A stretch of DNA of 64,000 nucleotides, from assembly GCF_004792665.1 (NCBI RefSeq), contig NZ_SRZX01000001.1, positions 1,240,001 to 1,304,000 of the forward strand, read 5' to 3'. The translations under genes and the position numbers were made by a program. Origin of the DNA: Marinobacter orientalis (lineage in GTDB: Bacteria > Pseudomonadota > Gammaproteobacteria > Pseudomonadales > Oleiphilaceae). Of the stretch, positions 44,017-50,967 are shown piece by piece (positions within the stretch are counted from its first letter, which is position 1; the number at the start of each line of letters is the position of its first letter). Below the pieces are notes generated by a model. The model ran no database searches and was not told the DNA's origin. It saw nothing but the letters and a program-made list of their open reading frames with translations.

Positions 44017-44049
44017 TTGAAATATATTTTGTGGTCTATATAATTAGAC
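44017..44049 (+). promoter_or_regulatory. ectA promoter with operator-like palindrome
   Basis: A -35 TTGAAA at 44017-44022, 16-base spacer, and -10 TATAAT at 44039-44044. A perfect inverted repeat GTCTA-TATAAT-TAGAC at 44034-44049 is centred on the -10, so a dimeric repressor (EctR/CosR-like by analogy) could block it. No such regulator gene is adjacent. Confidence 0.7.
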
Positions 44050-44079
44050 GCTAACTTTTTGGGACAAATCGATCACGCT

Positions 44080-44595
44080 ATGACATCAGAAGGCTCGAAT
44101 TCCACCGCCATCAACCTCCGCAAACCGGTCAAGGATGATGGCTACAGGCTTCACCAGCTGGTGGCAGAATGCCCGCCGCTGGATACCAACTCGATCTACT
44201 GCAACCTCCTGCAGTGCAGCCATTTTGCCGAAACCGGCGTGGCCGCGGAGATAGATGGCGACATGGTCGGCTTTATTTCCGGATATATTCCCCCCAAACA
44301 GCCCGAAACCGTCTTTGTCTGGCAAGTGGCCGTTCACGAGAAAGGTCGTGGGCAGGGCCTGGCGAAGCGGATGCTGAAGGCGATTGTGGCCCGGGACGCG
44401 TGCAAAGACGTGACCCACATGGAAACCACCATCACCGAGGACAACGCGGCTTCCTGGGCGCTGTTCCGGTCATTTGCCCGTGACATGGGTGCCGAGCTCA
44501 CATACCACGAGCACTTCGAGAAAGACACCCACTTTGGCGGCAAGCACGACTCCGAATTCCTGCTCCGCATCGGGCCTTTCACAAAGCCGGCGTAA
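44080..44595 (+). CDS. ectA: L-2,4-diaminobutyrate acetyltransferase
   Basis: GNAT-family acetyltransferase of 171 residues, the second enzyme of ectoine synthesis. It acetylates L-2,4-diaminobutyrate at N4. Conserved features are DTNSIYCNLLQCSHFAET, the acetyl-CoA pocket VHEKGRGQGLAKRML, and ETTITEDNAASWALF. The ATG at 44080 is used; a TTG 21 bases upstream is possible. It is the first gene after a strong promoter. The following ectB is 132 bases away. The product works with EctB and with EctC, which is not in this operon. Confidence 0.95.
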   Translation: MTSEGSNSTAINLRKPVKDDGYRLHQLVAECPPLDTNSIYCNLLQCSHFAETGVAAEIDGDMVGFISGYIPPKQPETVFVWQVAVHEKGRGQGLAKRMLKAIVARDACKDVTHMETTITEDNAASWALFRSFARDMGAELTYHEHFEKDTHFGGKHDSEFLLRIGPFTKPA

Positions 44596-44727
44596 CCGCC
44601 GCCTTCCCGAACGACCGATACCCTTCTGGACTGGCCGGCAGATTGCTGAGGTGAATCTGTCACAACGGCTTTAACCAACGTGCCACAGCACAACTACCTC
44701 GAACCTGACATGCTAAGAGGCAAGACC

Positions 44728-45996
44728 ATGGAACTTTTCAAGTCGACCGAATCCGAAGTACGTGTCTATTCCCGTGCCTTTCCGGTGATTTTCAACCGCG
44801 CCAAGAACGCACATCTTTACACCGAAGATGGCAAGGAATACCTGGATTTTCTCGCCGGTGCCGGCTCACTGAACTATGGCCACAACAACGACATTCTCAA
44901 GAAAGCACTGCTTGAGTACATTGAAAGCGATGGTGTCAGCCAGGGCCTGGATATGTTCACCACCGCCAAGCATGACTTTATCGAGTCCTACAAGAAGCAC
45001 ATCCTGGATCCCCGTGGCCTGGACTACAAAATGCAGTTCACCGGCCCTACCGGCACCAACTGTGTGGAAGCGGCCCTCAAGCTGGCGCGCAAGGTTAAGG
45101 GCCGTAATGGCATCGTTTCCTTCACCAATGGCTTCCACGGTGTGACCATGGGCGCAGTCGCTGCCACCGGCAACAAGCACCACCGTGGTGGCGTTGGTAC
45201 CCCGCTGGGCAACGTGGACTTCATGTTCTACGACGGCTACCTGGGCGAAAACGTGGATACCCTGGAGATCATGGACAAGGTACTGTCTGACGGTTCTTCC
45301 GGCTTCGAGCTGCCGGCTGCGGTGATTGTTGAAGCGGTCCAGGGCGAAGGTGGCCTGAACGCGGCTCGCGCCGAATGGCTTCAGGGCCTTGATAAGCTGT
45401 GCAAAAAGCACGACATCCTGCTGATTCTGGATGATATCCAGGCGGGTAACGGTCGCACCGGCGAGTTCTTCAGCTTTGAATTTGCAGGTATCAAGCCGGA
45501 CATTGTAACCGTTTCCAAGTCACTGAGCGGTTACGGCCTGCCCATGGCGCTGGTGCTGTTCAGGCCGGAGCTCGATATCTGGGGCCCGGGTGAGCACAAC
45601 GGTACCTTCCGCGGTAACAACATGGCTTTTGTAACGGCCCGCGCAGCCGTCGAGACTTACTGGAAAGACGACGCCTTTGCCAATGAGGTGAAGGCCAAGA
45701 CCCGGGTGCTCGGTGAAGGTCTGCAGGCCATTTGTGACCGGTACCCGGGCGAGTTTAAAATGAAAGGCCGCGGCCTGATGCGTGGCATTGAAGCTACCCG
45801 CGCCGGGCTGACAGACAGGATTACCAGTCGCGCCTTTGAAAAGGGGCTGATTATCGAAACCAGTGGCCCCAACGACGAAGTGATCAAATGCCTGATGCCG
45901 CTGACTACCAGCGAGGAGGATCTGCGCAAAGGTGCTAGACTTTTAGCTCAGAGCGTGGAGGAAGTCATGCAGGAAGGAATGAGCAAGGCGTCCTGA
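44728..45996 (+). CDS. ectB: Diaminobutyrate-2-oxoglutarate transaminase
   Basis: PLP-dependent class III aminotransferase of 422 residues that makes L-2,4-diaminobutyrate from aspartate semialdehyde and glutamate. It starts [19 protein letters not shown], as EctB proteins do, after an AGAGG site; the 16-residue extension is rejected. Typical parts are [16 protein letters not shown], the PLP region [16 protein letters not shown] and the Schiff-base lysine in [12 protein letters not shown]. The gene that follows is the aspartokinase, 51 bases downstream; the usual ectC between them is missing. Confidence 0.96.
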   Translation: MELFKSTESEVRVYSRAFPVIFNRAKNAHLYTEDGKEYLDFLAGAGSLNYGHNNDILKKALLEYIESDGVSQGLDMFTTAKHDFIESYKKHILDPRGLDYKMQFTGPTGTNCVEAALKLARKVKGRNGIVSFTNGFHGVTMGAVAATGNKHHRGGVGTPLGNVDFMFYDGYLGENVDTLEIMDKVLSDGSSGFELPAAVIVEAVQGEGGLNAARAEWLQGLDKLCKKHDILLILDDIQAGNGRTGEFFSFEFAGIKPDIVTVSKSLSGYGLPMALVLFRPELDIWGPGEHNGTFRGNNMAFVTARAAVETYWKDDAFANEVKAKTRVLGEGLQAICDRYPGEFKMKGRGLMRGIEATRAGLTDRITSRAFEKGLIIETSGPNDEVIKCLMPLTTSEEDLRKGARLLAQSVEEVMQEGMSKAS

Positions 45997-46047
45997 GACG
46001 CCGGCCATCTCCCCAAATTCATTCTGCAGGATAACGACGGTAACACT

Positions 46048-47490
46048 ATGACTAGCGAACTACATACCGTAGAGAAGATTGGCGGCACCTCAATGAGCAA
46101 CTATGAGGCTGTACGCGACAACATCGTTCTCGGCGGGCGCGAAAAAGACGACCTCTACCAGCGCATATTCGTGGTCTCCGCCTATGGCGGTGTCACCGAT
46201 GAACTGCTGGAACACAAGAAAACCGGGGAGCCGGGCGTTTATGCCCTGTTCGCTGATGCGGAATCGGATTGGGCCTGGGGCGACGACCTGACCAAGCTGA
46301 TCAAGTTCCTGACCGATATCAACGGCGAGCTGTTCGGCGATCCCATGCTCAAGCAGCAGGCCGATCAGTTTATTACCGACCGCATTGAAGGTGTCCGTGG
46401 TTGCCTGATCGACCTGCAGCGTCTGTGTTCCTATGGCCAGTTCCAGCTGGAAGAACACTTGCTGACGGTTCGGGAAATGCTGGCCGGAATCGGTGAGGCC
46501 CACAGTGCCTTCAATACCGCCCTGAAACTTCAGCAGGAGGGTATCAATGCACGCTTCGTGGACCTGACAGGCTGGCGCGACAATGAACTGCTGCCACTGG
46601 ACGAGAAACTCAAGCAGGCCTTCGATGCGGTGGACCTGACCCGTGAGCTGCCTGTCGTTACCGGCTATGCCCAGTGCAAGGAAGGCCTGATGCGGACCTT
46701 TGACCGGGGTTACAGCGAGATGACCTTCAGCCGGGTGGCGGTCATCACCAACGCCCGCGAGGCCATCATCCACAAGGAATACCATCTCAGCTCTGCCGAC
46801 CCCAATATTGTGGGCGCGGACAAGGTGGTGCCTCTGGGCCGCACCAACTACGACGTGGCCGACCAGCTGGCGAACCTGGGTATGGAAGCCATCCACCCCC
46901 GTGCCGGCAAGGGCCTGCGCCAGAACGAGATTCCGCTGCGGGTCATGAACACCTTCGAACCGGAACACACGGGTACCCTGATCACCGGCGATTACGTCAG
47001 TGAGAAGCCTCAGGTAGAGATCATTGCCGGCAACAAGGGTGTGTTTGCCATCGAGGTCTTTGACCAGGACATGCAGGGTGAGCCCGGCTCCGACCGTCGT
47101 ATCCTCGAGGTACTTGGCCGCTTCAAGGTGCGCTTCGTGTCCAAGGACACCAACGCCAACACCATCACCCACTATGTCGACAGCACCCTCAAGCACGTCA
47201 AGCGGGTAGTACGGGCGTTGAAAGACGAATTCCCCAACGCCGAAGTCAACACGCGCAAGGTAGCAATTGTTTCTGCCATCGGCAGTGATATCAAGATACC
47301 GGGCATTCTGGCGCGGTCGGTCAAGGCCCTGGCGGATGAGGAGATCAGCGTTCTGGCACTGCACCAGTGTATGCGCCAGGTGGACATCCAGTTTGTGGTG
47401 GACGAAGACGCCTACAAAAAGACCGTTGTGGCGCTCCACGCCGTCCTGATCGAGCCCTATAACCACGAGTACGCGATCGTCGCGGCGTAA
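46048..47490 (+). CDS. ask: Ectoine-type aspartate kinase (Ask_Ect)
   Basis: Aspartate kinase of 480 residues, the specialised type found in ectoine operons. It phosphorylates aspartate to feed aspartate semialdehyde to EctB. The N-terminus KIGGTSMSNYEAVRDNI carries the kinase KxGG motif. The C-terminus has the ACT regulatory pair (GVFAIEVFDQDM, VAIVSAIGSDIKIPGILARS). It differs from housekeeping lysC in its long inserted middle segment. It is directly downstream of ectB. Confidence 0.93.
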   Translation: MTSELHTVEKIGGTSMSNYEAVRDNIVLGGREKDDLYQRIFVVSAYGGVTDELLEHKKTGEPGVYALFADAESDWAWGDDLTKLIKFLTDINGELFGDPMLKQQADQFITDRIEGVRGCLIDLQRLCSYGQFQLEEHLLTVREMLAGIGEAHSAFNTALKLQQEGINARFVDLTGWRDNELLPLDEKLKQAFDAVDLTRELPVVTGYAQCKEGLMRTFDRGYSEMTFSRVAVITNAREAIIHKEYHLSSADPNIVGADKVVPLGRTNYDVADQLANLGMEAIHPRAGKGLRQNEIPLRVMNTFEPEHTGTLITGDYVSEKPQVEIIAGNKGVFAIEVFDQDMQGEPGSDRRILEVLGRFKVRFVSKDTNANTITHYVDSTLKHVKRVVRALKDEFPNAEVNTRKVAIVSAIGSDIKIPGILARSVKALADEEISVLALHQCMRQVDIQFVVDEDAYKKTVVALHAVLIEPYNHEYAIVAA

Positions 47491-47610
47491 TCCGGGCCGG
47501 GTTCGCCCTGTCCGTAATTGCCGCAACTTGCCCTCGTGGCCCCGCCAGCCGGGGATCCATGGCACTGTTCCGCGCGTATCTTCTGGAAATTTACGATCGG
47601 AACCTGTGCC

Positions 47611-48609
47611 ATGAATGACCTTCAGAGCCCGGGGCCGTCTCCGACCATAGCCCACTCCGGCGAAACGGAATCCCTGGTAGGGCTGTACTTCAGGGATGCG
47701 TCCCGTTATGAACTGCTGACCAACGAAGGTGAGCGCCGTCTGTCCCGCAGATTGTCTTTCTGTTACCGGATCATCTCTGCGGAGCTGGGCTTGCCGGACG
47801 ACACTTCCCAGACCTTTCGTGAAGTCGTCGGGAGCCTGGGTGATGCCTGTTCATTTTCCACCCGCTGCCGTCGCGCCTACCATCTTGCCACTGACAGCCG
47901 TCAGCGGCTGATCCGCAGTAATCTCCGCCTGGCAGTGCATATTGCACGGCGCTATGCCAACCGTGGTATCCCCATGTCGGATGTGATCCAGGATGCCAAC
48001 GTTGGTCTGATCAAGGCAGTGGAGCGGTTCGATCCCACCAAGGGATTCCGTTTTTCAACCTATGCCTACTGGTGGATCAGCGAAGAGGTGAAACGCTGCA
48101 TGAAGCGGGGCACCCGTCTGGTGCATACGCCTGAAAACGTGGTGGATGAAATCCGCCTGTTGCAGAAAAAGTCCCTGATACTCCACCAGTCCCTGGGCCG
48201 CACGCCATCACAAAGCGAGCTGGCACATGAGATTGAGGTATCGCCTTCGCGCATCGGAGAGCTGCGCGCCCTCGCGAGCATGGAAGTGTCTGTGGATGCG
48301 CCGGTGACCACAGAGGGTAGCGTCACCCTCGGTGACAGTTTGAGCGCCAGTGAGCAGTCGGCGCCGGAGCATGAGATGGTCCAACGGGATCGCAAGCGCA
48401 CCCTCGCAGCCCTGCTGGCCGACCTGAGTTCGCGGGAAAAAGAGGTGTTGTCGAGACGTTTCGGGCTGGGCCTGCCCGAGCCTGAAACCCTGCAGGTGAT
48501 TTCTGACAATCTCGGCATCAGCCGCGAGCGGGTAAGACAGATCGAGAAAGGCGCTCTGAAGAAGCTGAGAAATCTGGTGGATAGTCCGGGCGACTCTCTC
48601 CGGGGCTAG
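47611..48609 (+). CDS. RpoS-like group 2 sigma-70 factor
   Basis: Sigma-70 family protein of 332 residues with regions 1.2 to 4 (ESLVGLYFRDASRYELL; LIRSNLRLAVHIARRYANRG; GFRFSTYAYWWISEEVKR; SREKEVLSRRFGL; GISRERVRQIEKGALKKLRNL). It is like RpoS and RpoH in size, but the -10-recognition stretch differs from RpoS (YWWISEEVKRCMKR instead of TWWIRQTIERAI). It is probably an additional stress sigma factor. Its place just after the ectoine operon suggests osmotic stress control, which is inference. A hairpin covers its stop codon. Confidence 0.85.
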   Translation: MNDLQSPGPSPTIAHSGETESLVGLYFRDASRYELLTNEGERRLSRRLSFCYRIISAELGLPDDTSQTFREVVGSLGDACSFSTRCRRAYHLATDSRQRLIRSNLRLAVHIARRYANRGIPMSDVIQDANVGLIKAVERFDPTKGFRFSTYAYWWISEEVKRCMKRGTRLVHTPENVVDEIRLLQKKSLILHQSLGRTPSQSELAHEIEVSPSRIGELRALASMEVSVDAPVTTEGSVTLGDSLSASEQSAPEHEMVQRDRKRTLAALLADLSSREKEVLSRRFGLGLPEPETLQVISDNLGISRERVRQIEKGALKKLRNLVDSPGDSLRG

Positions 48610-48616
48610 GCCCCGG
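48600..48616 (+). terminator. Hairpin terminator spanning the sigma gene stop
   Basis: CCGGGGC-TAG-GCCCCGG: the stop codon TAG is the loop of a perfect seven-base GC stem, followed by CATTTCGCTTG. It sits between the sigma gene and the convergent DUF3429 gene. Confidence 0.5.
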
Positions 48617-48672
48617 CATTTCGCTTGCCAGTGACGCGGATGGCGGCAAGTGCCGGCCGTGGGATGTAAGTC

Positions 48673-49125
48673 TCAGCCGTGAACCATTAAAAACCAGGTT
48701 CCGGCTGCAATCTGACATAGCAGAACCACCGCCGTCAGCACCAATCGCAGTTTCAGATACCAGTCCGGCCAGTACACCTTCATCCAGCGCGCATCAACCA
48801 CGTAGAGCCCCAGGTAGGCGGCAGTGTAGAGCACGATTTGAGCTGCAACGGGCAGCAAAAGCCCGATGCCGGCGGTAATGAAAAAAACCTGGCTGAGGAG
48901 CATGGTGACCAGTGGCGAAATCGGGTAGCACCGGTTTTCAAGCTGCATGGCCAGTGGCCAGTAGATACCAGCCATAAACGCCAGGATGCCCGCGCTGTAA
49001 AGATAGAAATAACTGATAATGGTCAGGCTCTTGGCCGGCATCATGAACAGGCCGAGTATTGCCGCGAGAAATGGCAGTAGCCCGGCAATGCCAACGACAA
49101 TCGCCAGTCTGGCGACCGCAATCAC
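48673..49125 (-). CDS. DUF3429 membrane protein
   Basis: Small integral membrane protein of 150 residues with five hydrophobic segments. It has the family's YFYLYSAGILAFMAGIYWP and YPISPLVTMLLSQVFF parts and an ending near LMVHG. The function is unknown. It overlaps the DUF6482 gene upstream by four bases, so the two are cotranscribed and probably coupled. Confidence 0.8.
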   Translation of the reverse strand: MIAVARLAIVVGIAGLLPFLAAILGLFMMPAKSLTIISYFYLYSAGILAFMAGIYWPLAMQLENRCYPISPLVTMLLSQVFFITAGIGLLLPVAAQIVLYTAAYLGLYVVDARWMKVYWPDWYLKLRLVLTAVVLLCQIAAGTWFLMVHG

Positions 49126-49502
49126 GAGTTGCGCCCCTGCACCCGTATTCTCATGGGCCCGATGTCAGCGGGCTCCATACCAATCATTTCATGGTAAGCA
49201 GAGGGGTGAACAACATCGGTGGCAACGACATTGAATAATGCCAGGGCATCCTGGATTTCCCAGCTGCTGCGGAATAATTGCGTCCTGCTGTTGGCATCGG
49301 ACAGCAGAAAATATTCGCCATCGATTACCAGCCTCGCCATGTACTGCTGGCCTTCCAGCGAAATGATTTCCAGCAGGTCGACGGAAAGGTCTGGCGTTTG
49401 CCTCAGATCTTGAATAGTTATTCTCACCGTTTCGCTCTCATAGTAGTACCGGGGATGATGTGCTACCCCCGGACTTACGAGCGATGAATGGTTTGGGATC
49501 AT
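49122..49502 (-). CDS. DUF6482-like protein
   Basis: Cytoplasmic protein of 126 residues. Residues about 30-115 match the short DUF6482 type: DLLEIISLEGQQYMARLVID, then YFLLSDANSRTQLFRSS and HPSAYHEMIGM. Some N-terminal residues (to about 20) may lie upstream of the true start. It overlaps the DUF3429 gene. No biochemical role is known for the family. Confidence 0.72.
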   Translation of the reverse strand: MIPNHSSLVSPGVAHHPRYYYESETVRITIQDLRQTPDLSVDLLEIISLEGQQYMARLVIDGEYFLLSDANSRTQLFRSSWEIQDALALFNVVATDVVHPSAYHEMIGMEPADIGPMRIRVQGRNS

Positions 49503-49544
49503 CCGGCGGCCTGAAACCGGCAGGTCAACAGTGCCTCACGCGTT

Positions 49545-50123
49545 TCAGGCCAGTTCCCGGCAGACAGCGTGTTGGGGGCATGTGGTCAGGTGGTCATTCA
49601 CCATTCCCACCGCCTGCATGAACGCATAAACAATGGTGGGACCGACAAAATTGAAACCGCGCTTCTTCAGGGCCCTGGACAGGGACTCCGCTTCCGGGGT
49701 GTAGACCGGAACGTCTTCGATGGTCTGCCAATGATTCTGGATCGGCTTACCATCAACGTACGACCACAGGAAGTCACTGAAAGAGTGGCCCTGCGTCTGC
49801 AGATCCAGGTATCCCCGCGCGTTACGGATGATGGACTCCACTTTCAGGCGGTTGCGGACAATGCCCCGGTCCTGCAGCAGGGACTCGATCTTTCTGTCGT
49901 CGTAACGGGCGATCCGTTCCGGGTCGAAGTGATCGTAGGCTGCCCGGTAGTTTTGCTGCTTTTTCAGAATGGTAAGCCAGCTCAGTCCCGCCTGCTGGCC
50001 GTCGAGGCACAGTTTTTCGAACAGCGCCAGGTCATCATATTCGGGGCGGCCCCAGACCTCATCGTGGTAGGCAACATAGAGAGGGTCGTTGCCACACCAC
50101 GGGCACCGTTGCTGATCATCCAT
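49545..50123 (-). CDS. tag: DNA-3-methyladenine glycosylase I
   Basis: Tag-type glycosylase of 192 residues that removes 3-methyladenine from alkylated DNA. It has the RCPWCGNDPLYVAYHDEVWG start, including zinc-binding Cys and His, then LDGQQAGLSWLTILKKQQ and the helix-hairpin-helix-like core. C-terminal zinc ligands occur near HLTTCPQHAVC. The length is normal for the family. It stands alone between the DUF6482 and pdxH genes. Confidence 0.95.
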   Translation of the reverse strand: MDDQQRCPWCGNDPLYVAYHDEVWGRPEYDDLALFEKLCLDGQQAGLSWLTILKKQQNYRAAYDHFDPERIARYDDRKIESLLQDRGIVRNRLKVESIIRNARGYLDLQTQGHSFSDFLWSYVDGKPIQNHWQTIEDVPVYTPEAESLSRALKKRGFNFVGPTIVYAFMQAVGMVNDHLTTCPQHAVCRELA

Positions 50124-50150
50124 GGTTGCTCCTGTTTGTAGGGTGCGGTA

Positions 50151-50786
50151 TCAGGGCTGCAGCCGGTCGATGGTCCAGCCGCTGTCCTGTTTCACGTACT
50201 CGAACCGGTCGTGAAGCCGGCTTGGCCGGCCCTGCCAGAACTCGACCCGTTCCGGTACTACCCGATAACCGCCCCAGAAATCCGGCAGTGGAATCTCGCC
50301 CTCACTGAAACGGCGCTTCATTTCGGCAACTTTCTGTTCAAGCAGCCCCCGGGAGGTAATGGCCCGGCTTTGTTCCGATACCCAGGCGCCGATCTGGCTG
50401 CCCCGCGGGCGAGATGCGAAGTAACGCAGTGACTCGGATTTGCTGACCTTCTCCACCCTGCCCTGTATTCGCACCTGGCGGTTAAGGGCTATCCAGGGAA
50501 ACAGCAAAGCCGCTTTCGGATTCTCAGTCAGTTCCCGGGCCTTACGACTGCCATAATTGGTGTAGAAAACAAAACCGGACTCATCAAAATATTTCAGCAG
50601 TACCGTCCGTATGTCCGGCATGCCGCTATCGCCTGTAGTGGCCAGTGACATGGCATTGGGCTCGAGAATGCCAGCTTCGCGGGCATCCCCGAACCAGCTC
50701 TGGAACTGTTTGACCGGGTTGTCATCGAGAGCGTCACGATCAAGGCCCTGGCTCTCGAATTCGCGCCGCATATCGCTAATGTCCAT
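50151..50786 (-). CDS. pdxH: Pyridoxamine 5'-phosphate oxidase
   Basis: PdxH of 211 residues, which oxidises pyridoxamine or pyridoxine phosphate to PLP with FMN. It has PNAMSLATTGDSGMPDIRTVLLK, GFVFYTNYGSRKARE, PRGSQIGAWVSEQS and the C-terminal family signature with WQGRPSRLHDRF. The ATG at 50786 is used; the frame open to 50819 adds eleven residues without support. It stands 27 bases upstream of tag on the same strand. Confidence 0.96.
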   Translation of the reverse strand: MDISDMRREFESQGLDRDALDDNPVKQFQSWFGDAREAGILEPNAMSLATTGDSGMPDIRTVLLKYFDESGFVFYTNYGSRKARELTENPKAALLFPWIALNRQVRIQGRVEKVSKSESLRYFASRPRGSQIGAWVSEQSRAITSRGLLEQKVAEMKRRFSEGEIPLPDFWGGYRVVPERVEFWQGRPSRLHDRFEYVKQDSGWTIDRLQP

Positions 50787-50967
50787 CAGGATTACCTGTG
50801 TCGTGAGTTCGTCGTTCAATACGTTGATAACAGAATATCGGGTTCATTGCGCCTTGTCAGTCCGCAGGCGTTTTCCGGCTGACAAAACCGGCACTTACGG
50901 ACTATCCTTATAAAACAGGAAAGGGGCAGCGCTGTGCCCGTCGCTGACAGTGGACAAGGAGAAAACG

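Noticed and set aside
46090-47655. 521-residue open frame antisense to the aspartokinase gene
   Set aside because: It is a shadow of a high-GC coding region. It has no family motif, and the aspartokinase on the other strand is complete.
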